This document shows, in pieces, positions 1 through 6,676 of a stretch of 6,676 bases of DNA; the stretch's first letter is position 1; the number at the start of each line of letters is the position of its first letter. The notes under the pieces were generated by a model. The model did no database searches, was not told the origin of the DNA, and was given only the letters and a program-made list of their open reading frames with translations. The position numbers were made by a program, and so were the translations under genes. The DNA comes from Betaproteobacteria bacterium (lineage in GTDB: Bacteria; Pseudomonadota; Gammaproteobacteria; Burkholderiales; Usitatibacteraceae), in assembly GCA_003105245.1 (NCBI GenBank), contig PQAI01000277.1, positions 8,741 to 15,416 on the forward strand, written 5' to 3'.

Positions 1-1205
1 GCCGTGACCATCTTGGCGCCGTCCCGGGCGATGCCCTGGTTCTCGTACTTGCGGCCCACCATGAAGCCGGTGATGTTCTGCAGGAAGAGGAGCGGGATGC
101 CGCGCTGCGTGCACAGCTCGACGAAGTGCGCGCCCTTGAGGGCCGACTCCGAGAAGAGGATGCCGTTGTTGGCCAGGATCCCCACCGGCATGCCGTGCAG
201 GTGCGCGAACCCGGTGACGAGCGTGGTGCCGTAGAGCGCCTTGAACTCGTGGAAGTCGGAGCCGTCGACGATGCGCATGATGATCTCGCGCACGTCGAAG
301 GGGTGGCGCGTGTCGGTGGGCACGACGCCGTACAGTTCTTCCGCCGGATAGAGGGGCTCGGCCGGCGTGGCGAGGGCGGGCGGGAGTCCGCGCCGGGACG
401 CCCCGTCGCAGTGGCGGATGATCTCGCGCGCGATGGCGAGCGCGTGGCGGTCGTCGTCGGCGAGGTGGTCGGTGACGCCCGAGGTGCGCGAATGCACTTC
501 GCCGCCGCCGAGGTCTTCCGCGCTCACGACTTCACCCGTGGCGGCTTTCACGAGGGGAGGGCCGCCGAGGAAGATCGTGCCCTGGTTCTTCACGATGATC
601 GACTCGTCGCACATCGCCGGCACGTAGGCCCCGCCGGCCGTGCACGAACCCATCACCACCGCCACCTGCGGGATGCCGGCCGCGGAGAGGTTCGCCTGGT
701 TGTAGAAGATCCGCCCGAAGTGGTCCCTGTCGGGGAAGACTTCGTCCTGCAGGGGGAGGAACGCGCCGCCGGAGTCCACGAGGTAGACGCAGGGCAGGCG
801 GTTCTGGGCGGCGATCTCCTGCGCGCGCAGGTGCTTCTTCACCGTGAGGGGATAGTAGGTGCCGCCCTTCACCGTGGCGTCGTTGGCCACGACCACCACC
901 TCGCGGCCCTCGACGCGGCCGATGCCGGTGATGATGCCGGCCGAGGGCGCGTCGTCGCCGTACACGCCCCAGGCCGCGAGCTGGGAGAACTCCAGGAAGG
1001 GCGAGCCCGGGTCGAGGAGGCCGCGCACGCGATCGCGCGGCAGGAGCTTGCCGCGCGCGGTGTGCTTCTTCTGCGCCTCGGGGCCGCCGCCGGCGGCGAC
1101 CTTGGCCACCTTCTCGCGCAGGTCCGCCGCCAGCGCCTGGTGGTGCTGGCGGCTGGCCTGGAAGGCGGGCGACCCGGTGTCGAGTCGCGTCTTCAGCTGT
1201 GGCAT
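1..1205 (-). CDS. liuB: 3-methylcrotonyl-CoA carboxylase, carboxyltransferase (beta) subunit, partial
   Basis: The first 401 codons are present; the gene runs off the left edge. Family members are about 535 residues, so roughly the last quarter is missing. It moves the carboxyl group from biotin on the alpha subunit to 3-methylcrotonyl-CoA, giving 3-methylglutaconyl-CoA in leucine breakdown. Direct motifs are [15 protein letters not shown] (46-60), [19 protein letters not shown] (108-126), [20 protein letters not shown] (152-171), the oxyanion-forming [13 protein letters not shown] (186-198), [19 protein letters not shown] (207-225) and [15 protein letters not shown] (374-388). These are typical of MCC beta and close relatives such as geranyl-CoA carboxylase (AtuC-type); the IVD in the same operon favours MCC. 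The ATG lies four bases after the dehydrogenase stop with no recognisable Shine-Dalgarno sequence, so coupling is likely. Also called mccB. The biotin subunit and hydratase would be expected beyond the edge. Confidence 0.93.
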   Translation of the reverse strand, partial: MPQLKTRLDTGSPAFQASRQHHQALAADLREKVAKVAAGGGPEAQKKHTARGKLLPRDRVRGLLDPGSPFLEFSQLAAWGVYGDDAPSAGIITGIGRVEGREVVVVANDATVKGGTYYPLTVKKHLRAQEIAAQNRLPCVYLVDSGGAFLPLQDEVFPDRDHFGRIFYNQANLSAAGIPQVAVVMGSCTAGGAYVPAMCDESIIVKNQGTIFLGGPPLVKAATGEVVSAEDLGGGEVHSRTSGVTDHLADDDRHALAIAREIIRHCDGASRRGLPPALATPAEPLYPAEELYGVVPTDTRHPFDVREIIMRIVDGSDFHEFKALYGTTLVTGFAHLHGMPVGILANNGILFSESALKGAHFVELCTQRGIPLLFLQNITGFMVGRKYENQGIARDGAKMVT

Positions 1206-1209
1206 CGGG

Positions 1210-2364
<1,155 letters not shown>

Positions 2365-2374
2365 GGGGCGAGGG

Positions 2375-2620
2375 TCACTTCGCGTCCTGCTCGGCCTTCT
2401 CGATTGACTCCTGGGCCTTCTTGTTGAGGTCGGCTTCCATGCCCTTGGCCTGCTCGAGCGCCTTCACCTGGGTGCCGAAGGCGCCCTGCTTGGAGCGCTC
2501 CAGCGCCTCGCGCTGCTCGGTGGCGGCGTCCGCCTTGGGCTCCTCCTTCTTCTTGCCGCACCCCGCCGCCGCGAGGGCGGCGAGGAGGGCGAGGAGGGCG
2601 ATGCCGGCGCGGGACTTCAC
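2375..2620 (-). CDS. Small predicted lipoprotein with a charged, probably helical mature part
   Basis: An 81-residue protein with a GTG start that overlaps the stop of the TfoX-like gene in GTGA. Residues 1-20 form a short signal peptide: a basic n-region (VKSR) and an Ala/Leu-rich h-region. The lipobox-like AAGC puts the lipidated cysteine at 21. Ala rather than Leu at -3 makes the lipobox slightly weak. The mature chain begins CGKKKEEPK and is dominated by Lys, Glu, Gln and Ala (for example [20 protein letters not shown]), consistent with one amphipathic or coiled-coil helix. There is no further membrane segment. I do not recognise the family and assign no function. No good ribosome-binding site is visible, so translation probably depends on coupling. 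An alternative is a non-lipidated periplasmic peptide. The acyl-CoA dehydrogenase starts 10 bases downstream. Confidence 0.75.
   Translation of the reverse strand: MKSRAGIALLALLAALAAAGCGKKKEEPKADAATEQREALERSKQGAFGTQVKALEQAKGMEADLNKKAQESIEKAEQDAK
2579..2600 (-). repeat. Short 9-bp tandem repeat in the lipoprotein signal-peptide region
   Basis: Plus-strand GGCGAGGAG occurs twice in tandem (2579-2587 and 2588-2596), followed by a partial third copy. It encodes part of the Leu/Leu/Ala-rich hydrophobic core of the lipoprotein signal peptide. A change of one unit would add or remove three residues without shifting the frame. It may be only a consequence of Leu/Ala codon choice in GC-rich DNA. Confidence 0.5.
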
Positions 2621-2898
2621 GCGCGCGCCGCCTTCACGCGGTTGCGGATGTCGGCGCGGACCTTCGGCGGCAGGTTGTTCCAGCGCACACCGGCGATCGC
2701 GCCCGCGAGGGCCAGGCAGGAGGGCAGGCAATCGCGCTCGGGATTGGCGCGGCGAAGCTGCTGCCACGCGTCCCAGAACCCGACGCGCGTGAGGGCCTCG
2801 AGCGAGTCGATGCCGACGCTCTTCAGGTCGGAGGCGAGGTTGGGGCCGATGCCGGGCGTCTTCTCGATGGGCGTGATGTCGATGACCGTGGAATTCAC
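2617..2898 (-). CDS. Small TfoX/Sxy C-terminal-domain-like helix-hairpin-helix protein
   Basis: A 93-residue protein beginning with GTG, with GGAGG four bases upstream inside the end of the thiolase gene. Residues 11-40 (IEKTPGIGPNLASDLKSVGI and following) form a helix-hairpin-helix-like unit with the G-I-G-P turn. Residues 57-89 include CLPSCLALAGAIAGVRW and LPPKVRADIRNRV, closely recalling the 'C-L..L.ALEGAI.GVRW..LP' stretch of the TfoX/Sxy C-terminal domain. In Sxy this follows a separate N-terminal domain and the protein works in competence regulation; here the N-terminal domain is absent. Free-standing TfoX-C proteins are known but poorly characterised, so I assign no pathway. Cys57 and Cys61 are spaced CxxxC. 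There is no signal peptide. The gene overlaps both neighbours by four bases (GTGA), which implies translational coupling. Confidence 0.82.
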   Translation of the reverse strand: MNSTVIDITPIEKTPGIGPNLASDLKSVGIDSLEALTRVGFWDAWQQLRRANPERDCLPSCLALAGAIAGVRWNNLPPKVRADIRNRVKAARA

Positions 2899-4073
2899 AG
2901 GACCTCCAGGGCGACCGCGGTGGCTTCCCCGCCACCGATGCAGAGGGCGGCGACGCCCTTCTTCAGGCCGCGCTTCCTGAGCGCGTAGATGAGCGTGGTC
3001 ATGATGCGCGCGCCCGTGGCGCCGATGGGGTGTCCCATCGCCACCGCGCCGCCGTTCACGTTCACCTTGTCGTGCGGGATGCCGATGTCCTTCATCGCGG
3101 CCATGGTGACCACGGCGAAGGCCTCGTTCACCTCGTAGAGGTCGACGTCGGAGGCCTTCCAGCCCGCCTTGGCGAGCACCTTCTGGATGGCGCCCACCGG
3201 GGCGGTGGTGAACCACTCCGGCTCGTGCGCGTTGGAGGCCTGGGCGACGATGCGCGCCAGCGGCTTGGCGCCGCGCTTCTTCGCGGTCGACTCCGACATC
3301 ATCACCAGCGCCGCGGCGCCGTCGGAGATCGAGGAGGAGGTGGCCGCGGTGACGAGCCCGTCCTTGTTGAACGCCGGGCGAAGCGTCGGGATCTTCTCCA
3401 CGTTCACGGTGAAGGGCGTCTCGTCGTCCTTCACCACCTCGTCGCCCTTGCGGCCCTGCACGGTGACGGGGGCGATCTCGTCGGTGAAGAGGCCGGACTT
3501 CGATGCGTTCACGGCGCGGGCCGTGGATTCCTTCGCGTACGCGTCCATCTGCTCGCGCGTGAAGCCGTACTTCTCGGCGGTCTTGTCGGCGAAGTGGCCC
3601 ATGGGCTTGCCGTCGTAGGCGTTCTCCAGCCCGTCGAAGGCCATGTGGTCGAGCACCTTCTGGTGGCCGTAGCGGTAGCCGCCGCGCGCCTTGGGCAGCA
3701 GGTGCGGGGCGTTGGTCATGGACTCCATGCCGCCCGCCACGACGACGGTGGCGTCGCCCGCGACGAGCTCGTCCGCGGCCATCATGGCCGCCTTCATGGC
3801 CGAGCCGCACATCTTGTTGATCGTGGTGCAGGGCGTGGCCTTGTCGAGGCCCGCGCCGAGCGCGGCCTGGCGGGCGGGCGCCTGGCCCTGTCCCGCCGGA
3901 AGAACGCATCCCATGATGAGGTCGTCGACCTCCTGGGGACCCACGCCGGCCTGCTCGAGCGCGGCCTTGATGGCCACGGCGCCCAGCTGGGAGGCGGTGA
4001 CGGAGTTGAACTTGCCCTGCATGGCGCCGATGGGGGTGCGCTTGGCGCCGACGATGACGATCGATTCCGACAT
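2895..4073 (-). CDS. Acetyl-CoA C-acetyltransferase, ACAT/AtoB-like thiolase
   Basis: A 392-residue thiolase with a full catalytic set: Cys89 (KMCGSAMKA), His348 (GHPIGATGA) and Cys378 (CIGGGEA). These are the same residue numbers as in the Zoogloea biosynthetic thiolase. The region after the nucleophile (GGMESMTNAPHLL, then YGHQKVLDHMAFDGLENAYDGKP) and DLYEVNEAFA with VNVNGGAV recall mitochondrial ACAT1-type enzymes, which cleave acetoacetyl-CoA and 2-methylacetoacetyl-CoA. The nucleophile motif reads Cys-Gly-Ser-Ala rather than the commoner Cys-Gly-Ser-Gly. It clearly differs from the neighbouring BktB-like protein, so the pair is not a recent duplication. Its TGA stop overlaps the GTG start of the next small gene in the sequence GTGA. 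Likely role: final thiolysis of acetoacetyl-CoA (leucine) or 2-methylacetoacetyl-CoA (isoleucine); the choice is inference. Confidence 0.92.
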   Translation of the reverse strand: MSESIVIVGAKRTPIGAMQGKFNSVTASQLGAVAIKAALEQAGVGPQEVDDLIMGCVLPAGQGQAPARQAALGAGLDKATPCTTINKMCGSAMKAAMMAADELVAGDATVVVAGGMESMTNAPHLLPKARGGYRYGHQKVLDHMAFDGLENAYDGKPMGHFADKTAEKYGFTREQMDAYAKESTARAVNASKSGLFTDEIAPVTVQGRKGDEVVKDDETPFTVNVEKIPTLRPAFNKDGLVTAATSSSISDGAAALVMMSESTAKKRGAKPLARIVAQASNAHEPEWFTTAPVGAIQKVLAKAGWKASDVDLYEVNEAFAVVTMAAMKDIGIPHDKVNVNGGAVAMGHPIGATGARIMTTLIYALRKRGLKKGVAALCIGGGEATAVALEVL

Positions 4074-4080
4074 GCTCGCT

Positions 4081-4088
4081 TCCTTCCT
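4081..4088 (-). promoter_or_regulatory. Ribosome-binding site of the second thiolase
   Basis: AGGAAGGA on the minus strand, seven bases before the ATG at 4073-4071. It is the strongest purine-rich Shine-Dalgarno sequence in the window and fixes the start. The rest of the 45-base gap between the two thiolases holds no hairpin or promoter I can recognise. Confidence 0.7.
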
Positions 4089-4118
4089 CTTTGTAGTCTG
4101 TGGTGCGGGTGCTGCGGG

Positions 4119-5303
4119 TTACAGACGCTCGAAGATGGCGGCGATGCCCTGGCCGCCACCGATGCACATGGTCACCAGCCCGTACTTGCCGCCGGTGCGC
4201 TGCAGTTCGTAGAGGCACTTCACGGTGAGGATCGCTCCCGTTGCGCCGATGGGGTGCCCGAGGGCGACGGCGCCGCCGTTGGGATTGACCCTGGCCGGGT
4301 CCAGGCCCAGCTGCTTCGTCACCGTCATCGCCTGCACGGCGAAGGCCTCGTTCGATTCGATGACGTCCATGTCGGCGGGCTTGAGGCCGGCCTTCTGGAA
4401 GACCTTCTGCACGGCGGGGATGGGGCCCTCGCCCATGATGTGCGGCTCGACGCCCGCGTGCGCGTAGGCCACCAGGCGCGCGAGCGGCTTCGCGCCGGCC
4501 TTGGCGGCGGCTCCCGCTTCCATGAGGACGACGGCCGCGCCGGCGTCGTTGATGCCGGAGGCGTTGCCGGCGGTCACGGTGCCGTCCTTCTTGAAGGCGG
4601 GCCGCAGCTTGGCGAAGTCCTCGGGCTTGGCTTCCTTGCGCACGTGCTCGTCGGTGTCGAACATCACCGGGCCCTTCTTGCTCTTCAACTCGACCGGGAC
4701 GACCTGGTCCCTGAAGCGGCCGGCGGCGATGGCGGCGGCGGCGCGGCGGTGCGATTCCAGCGAGAAGGCGTCCTGCTCCTCGCGCGTGAAGCCGTGCTTG
4801 GCGGCGAGGTTCTCGGCCGTGATGCCCATGTGGCCGGTGCCGAACGGGTCCGTCAGGGCCCCCACCATGGCGTCGATGATCTGGCCGTCGCCCATCCTCT
4901 GGCCCCAGCGGCCGGCGGGCAGGAAGTAGGCGGCGCGGCTCATGCTCTCGGCGCCGGCGCCGATGGCCACGTCGATGTCGCCGAGCAGGATGTGCTGGGA
5001 CGCCGAAACGATGGCCTGCAGGCCGGAGCCGCACAGGCGGTTCACCGTGAGGCAAGGCGTGCCGACCGGGATGCCCGCCTCGACGGCCGCCACCCGCGAG
5101 ATGTACATGTCGCGCGCCTCGCCGTGCACGACGCTGCCCAGGACCACGTGCCCGACGGTGGCCGGGTCGATGCCCGCGCGCTTCACCGCCTCCTGGATGG
5201 CGATCGAGCCGAGCTTCGTCGCGGGCACGTCCTTCAGCGCGGCGCCGTAGTCGCCGATCGCGGTGCGCGCACCGGATACCACCAGGACTTCGCGTGCTGC
5301 CAT
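4119..5303 (-). CDS. Acetyl-CoA C-acyltransferase, BktB-like 3-ketothiolase
   Basis: A 394-residue thiolase of normal length. It cleaves 3-ketoacyl-CoA with CoA, or condenses two acyl-CoAs in reverse. Visible catalytic residues are the nucleophile Cys91 in NRLCGSGLQA, His350 in GHPIGATGA and Cys380 in CIGGGQG. The adjoining DMYISRVAAVEAG, GAESMSRAAYFLPAGRWGQRMGD and DTDEHVR segments, and the ending CIGGGQGIAAIFER, look very like Cupriavidus BktB, the beta-ketothiolase that also accepts 3-ketovaleryl-CoA; this comparison is from memory. It could therefore act on acetoacetyl-CoA from leucine, on a branched or C5 ketoacyl-CoA, or in hydroxyalkanoate precursor supply. The ATG has a good ribosome-binding site. 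It lies between IVD and a second thiolase, 45 bases downstream. Substrate range cannot be read from sequence. Confidence 0.93.
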   Translation of the reverse strand: MAAREVLVVSGARTAIGDYGAALKDVPATKLGSIAIQEAVKRAGIDPATVGHVVLGSVVHGEARDMYISRVAAVEAGIPVGTPCLTVNRLCGSGLQAIVSASQHILLGDIDVAIGAGAESMSRAAYFLPAGRWGQRMGDGQIIDAMVGALTDPFGTGHMGITAENLAAKHGFTREEQDAFSLESHRRAAAAIAAGRFRDQVVPVELKSKKGPVMFDTDEHVRKEAKPEDFAKLRPAFKKDGTVTAGNASGINDAGAAVVLMEAGAAAKAGAKPLARLVAYAHAGVEPHIMGEGPIPAVQKVFQKAGLKPADMDVIESNEAFAVQAMTVTKQLGLDPARVNPNGGAVALGHPIGATGAILTVKCLYELQRTGGKYGLVTMCIGGGQGIAAIFERL

Positions 5304-5310
5304 CGTCGTT

Positions 5311-5316
5311 CTCCCT
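5311..5316 (-). promoter_or_regulatory. Ribosome-binding site of the BktB-like thiolase
   Basis: AGGGAG on the minus strand, seven bases before the ATG at 5303-5301. It supports that start codon and independent translation after the 40-base gap that follows the IVD stop. Confidence 0.7.
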
Positions 5317-5343
5317 GTTTTCTCAGCGTGGAGTGGTGGGCCC

Positions 5344-6510
5344 TCAGGCGCTTTCCTCGAACAGCTCGCGCCCGATGAGCATCCTGCGGATCTCGTTGGT
5401 GCCGGCGCCGATGTCGTAGAGCTTCGCGTCGCGAAGCAGCCGCCCGGCGGGGAAATCGTTGATGTAGCCGTTGCCGCCGAGGGCCTGGATGGCCTCCAGG
5501 GCCACCTGCACGGCGTTCTCGGAGGAAAAGAGCAGGCACGCGGCGGCGTCCTTGCGCGCGGCGCGCCCCCGGCCGGCGTCGAGCTCCCCGGCCACGCGGT
5601 AGGCGAAGGCCCGGGAGGCCTGGAGCTTCGTGTACATGTCGGCGAGCTTGCCCTGCATGAGCTCGAAGGTGCCGATGGGCTGGCCGAACTGCTTCCTCTC
5701 GTGCACGTAAGGGAGCACGAGGTCGAGGGCCGCCTGCATGATGCCGATGGGCCCGCCGGAGAGCACGGTGCGCTCGGTGTCCAGGCCCTTCATCAGCACG
5801 CGCGAGCCGCCGTTCACCTGGCCCAGGATGTTCTCCTCCGGAATCTCGCAGTCGGAGAACACGAGCTCGCAGGTGTTGGAGCCGCGCATGCCCAGCTTGT
5901 CGAGCTTCTGGGCGGTGGTGAAACCCTTCATGCCCTTCTCGACGAGGAAGGCGGTCATGGCCTTCGACCCCTGGTCCTTCGGCGCGGTGCGCATGTAGAC
6001 GACGAGGACGTCGGCGTCCGGCCCGTTGGTGATCCACATCTTGGAGCCGTTGGCCACCCAGCGATCGCCCTTCTTCTCGGCGCGGCAGGCCATCGAGCCC
6101 ACGACGTCGGATCCCGCGCCGGGCTCGCTCATCGCGAGCGCCCCCACGAACTCGCCCGAACAGAGCTTCGGCAGGTACTTGCGGCGCTGCGCCTCGGTGC
6201 CGTTGAGGTGGAGGTTGTTGACGCAGAGGTTGGAGTGGGCGCCGTAGGAAAGGCCCACGGAGGCCGAGGCGCGCGAGACTTCCTCCATGGCCACCACGTG
6301 GGCGAGGTAGCCCAGGCCGGTGCCGCCGTATTCCTCGGGCACCGTCATGCCCAGCAGGCCCAGGGAGCCGAGTTTCCCCCACATGTCGGCGGGGAACTCG
6401 TTCTTCCGGTCGATGTCCGCGGCGCGCGGCGCGAGCTCCGTTTCGCACAGGCGCCGGGTGCTGGCGCGCAGCTGGTCGAGCTCCTCCGGGAGGTCCATGT
6501 CGAACGGCAA
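5344..6510 (-). CDS. liuA: Isovaleryl-CoA dehydrogenase (acyl-CoA dehydrogenase family)
   Basis: A 388-residue flavoenzyme of the usual length for the family. It oxidises isovaleryl-CoA to 3-methylcrotonyl-CoA in leucine breakdown, passing electrons to electron-transfer flavoprotein. The order is an N-terminal helical domain (about 7-120), the beta domain with flavin/substrate motif [10 protein letters not shown] (126-135) and WITNG (159-163), and the C-terminal helical domain with [10 protein letters not shown] (271-280) and [13 protein letters not shown] (342-354). IVD identity rests on two features. The [12 protein letters not shown] segment carries the catalytic Glu246 expected in IVDs, and the C-terminal [10 protein letters not shown] (367-376) has Ala369 where most relatives have the catalytic Glu. 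The start is TTG, with GGAG five bases upstream; an in-frame ATG four codons later has its GGAG 17 bases away and is less likely. Next come a 40-base gap and the BktB-like thiolase. Also called ivd. Confidence 0.93.
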   Translation of the reverse strand: MPFDMDLPEELDQLRASTRRLCETELAPRAADIDRKNEFPADMWGKLGSLGLLGMTVPEEYGGTGLGYLAHVVAMEEVSRASASVGLSYGAHSNLCVNNLHLNGTEAQRRKYLPKLCSGEFVGALAMSEPGAGSDVVGSMACRAEKKGDRWVANGSKMWITNGPDADVLVVYMRTAPKDQGSKAMTAFLVEKGMKGFTTAQKLDKLGMRGSNTCELVFSDCEIPEENILGQVNGGSRVLMKGLDTERTVLSGGPIGIMQAALDLVLPYVHERKQFGQPIGTFELMQGKLADMYTKLQASRAFAYRVAGELDAGRGRAARKDAAACLLFSSENAVQVALEAIQALGGNGYINDFPAGRLLRDAKLYDIGAGTNEIRRMLIGRELFEESA

Positions 6511-6530
6511 GTCGTCTCCGTTTCGTTGTG

Positions 6531-6548
6531 CGCCCCCAAAGCGGGGCG
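6531..6548 (-). repeat. Second leader inverted repeat, upstream of the IVD ribosome-binding site
   Basis: On the minus strand CGCCCC, six-base loop GCTTTG, then GGGGCG, which makes a 6-bp all-G/C stem. It sits 3 bases after the 6552-6571 hairpin and ends about 11 bases before the GGAG ribosome-binding site. The two stems form a tandem pair that fills most of the presumed leader. No U-tract follows, so termination is unlikely. The function is unknown. Confidence 0.35.
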
Positions 6549-6551
6549 GGG

Positions 6552-6571
6552 GGCCGCCAGCGAGGGCGGCC
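6552..6571 (-). repeat. Perfect 7-bp inverted repeat in the presumed operon leader
   Basis: On the minus strand GGCCGCC, a six-base loop CTCGCT, then GGCGGCC. The stem is all G/C and begins almost exactly where transcription from the 6580-6588 promoter candidate would start, so it would form a 5'-terminal RNA hairpin. A 5' stem-loop of this sort can protect mRNA from decay. It could also be a chance structure in GC-rich DNA or a dyad operator. Confidence 0.4.
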
Positions 6572-6579
6572 GGACCGCA

Positions 6580-6588
6580 ATTATCGCA
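6580..6588 (-). promoter_or_regulatory. Extended -10 promoter candidate for the IVD operon
   Basis: Minus-strand sequence TGCGATAAT matches the extended -10 pattern TGnTATAAT except for one base in the hexamer (GATAAT). It is the only AT-rich patch in this otherwise very GC-rich gap. An 18-base spacer would place CTGAAG as a weak -35 element (three of six matches to TTGACA), inside the hairpin that follows the SDR gene. Transcription would start near 6573, giving a leader of about 60 bases before the TTG start at 6510. I did not see an obvious MerR-type (LiuR) palindrome. The call rests on motif and position only. Confidence 0.45.
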
Positions 6589-6597
6589 CGACAGAGG

Positions 6598-6621
6598 GGG
6601 GGCCTTCAGGCCGCGGCCCCC
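6598..6621 (-). terminator. GC-rich hairpin after the SDR gene, possible terminator
   Basis: A perfect 7-bp inverted repeat (GGGGGCC at 6615-6621 read on the minus strand, pairing with GGCCCCC at 6598-6604) with a 10-base loop lies 7 bases after the SDR stop codon. A nested GGCC-TTCA-GGCC alternative exists inside. There is no U-tract after the stem (the following minus-strand bases are CCTCTGTCG), so it is not a classical intrinsic terminator. It could be a weak or Rho-assisted terminator or an mRNA 3'-end stabiliser. The position fits a transcript boundary. Confidence 0.45.
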
Positions 6622-6628
6622 GGCCGGG

Positions 6629-6676
6629 TCACTTGGCGGCCATGCGGATCGCGCCGTCCAGGCGGATCACCTCGCC
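6629..6676 (-). CDS. Short-chain dehydrogenase/reductase, C-terminal end only (HSD10-like)
   Basis: Only the last 15 codons and a TGA stop are in the window; the gene enters from the right edge. The visible tail reads [15 protein letters not shown]. The pattern [12 protein letters not shown] closely resembles the C-terminus of SDR-family 3-hydroxyacyl-CoA dehydrogenases of the HSD10/type II kind, where the tail ends near the NAD-binding fold after a 'N-G-E-V-I-R-L-D-G' strand. Members oxidise 3-hydroxyacyl-CoA or 3-hydroxy-2-methylbutyryl-CoA with NAD+. That assignment rests on a short tail plus the acyl-CoA context, so other SDR enzymes are possible. A GC hairpin begins 8 bases after its stop, and a promoter candidate lies between it and the next gene, so it may be a separate transcription unit upstream of the IVD operon. 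Confidence 0.7.
   Translation of the reverse strand, partial: GEVIRLDGAIRMAAK

Noticed and set aside
4074..4118. The gap between the two thiolases as a possible promoter or terminator
   Set aside because: It has no clear -10/-35 pair, no inverted repeat and no T-run; only a ribosome-binding site is supported.
2899..5055. The long minus-strand open frame upstream of, and in frame with, the TfoX-like gene
   Set aside because: Only residues after the GTG at 2898 look like a real protein. The upstream part is an off-frame Arg/Gly/His-rich reading of the two thiolase genes.
3030..5378. A 782-codon open frame on the plus strand antisense to both thiolases
   Set aside because: Composition is rich in Arg, His, Gly, Val and Ala with no recognisable domain, and it lies opposite two intact thiolases. 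Long antisense frames are expected in DNA with strong third-position G/C bias.
5234..6580. A 448-codon minus-strand frame overlapping IVD
   Set aside because: It is an off-frame reading of the IVD gene, dominated by Arg, His, Gly and Pro, with no domain; the 388-residue frame carries all the motifs.
6511..6628. A MerR/LiuR-type operator in the leader of the IVD operon
   Set aside because: I looked for a dyad between a -35 and a -10 element with long spacing and found none; the inverted repeats present lie after the -10 and look like GC stems.

Overview
The window is very GC-rich chromosomal DNA (roughly two thirds G+C or more by eye) and gene-dense. Every gene I can support reads on the minus strand, so transcription runs from high to low coordinates. 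The gene set, protein sequence style and G+C suggest a betaproteobacterium or a related high-GC proteobacterium; this is inference, because no rRNA or marker gene is present. I see no tRNA, rRNA, CRISPR array, insertion sequence or phage gene.

Layout in transcription order: (1) the last 15 codons of a short-chain dehydrogenase (6676-6629), followed by a GC hairpin; (2) a roughly 118-base gap with an extended -10 promoter candidate and two further hairpins in the presumed leader; (3) isovaleryl-CoA dehydrogenase, liuA/ivd-type (6510-5344), with a TTG start; (4) a BktB-like 3-ketothiolase (5303-4119); (5) a second, ACAT/AtoB-like thiolase (4073-2895); (6) a 93-residue protein resembling a free-standing TfoX/Sxy C-terminal helix-hairpin-helix domain (2898-2617); (7) an 81-residue predicted lipoprotein (2620-2375); (8) a second acyl-CoA dehydrogenase with the ordinary C-terminal catalytic Glu (2364-1210); (9) the first 401 codons of the carboxyltransferase (beta) subunit of 3-methylcrotonyl-CoA carboxylase, liuB/mccB-type (1205 to the window edge). 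Gaps inside the run are 40, 45, -4, -4, 10 and 4 bases, which suggests one operon.

Functionally this is a branched-chain acyl-CoA catabolic operon. IVD oxidises isovaleryl-CoA to 3-methylcrotonyl-CoA, and MCC carboxylates that to 3-methylglutaconyl-CoA. The missing partners (biotin subunit, methylglutaconyl-CoA hydratase, HMG-CoA lyase) would be expected beyond coordinate 1. The second dehydrogenase, the two thiolases and the SDR just upstream suggest that isoleucine-derived 2-methylbutyryl-CoA or short straight-chain acyl-CoAs may be handled at the same locus.

The unexpected part is the pair of small genes in the middle, a TfoX-C-like protein and a lipoprotein. They are joined to the upstream thiolase and to each other by identical GTGA start/stop overlaps, and neither has an obvious role in acyl-CoA metabolism. 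I found no clear sign of a wholly new system.
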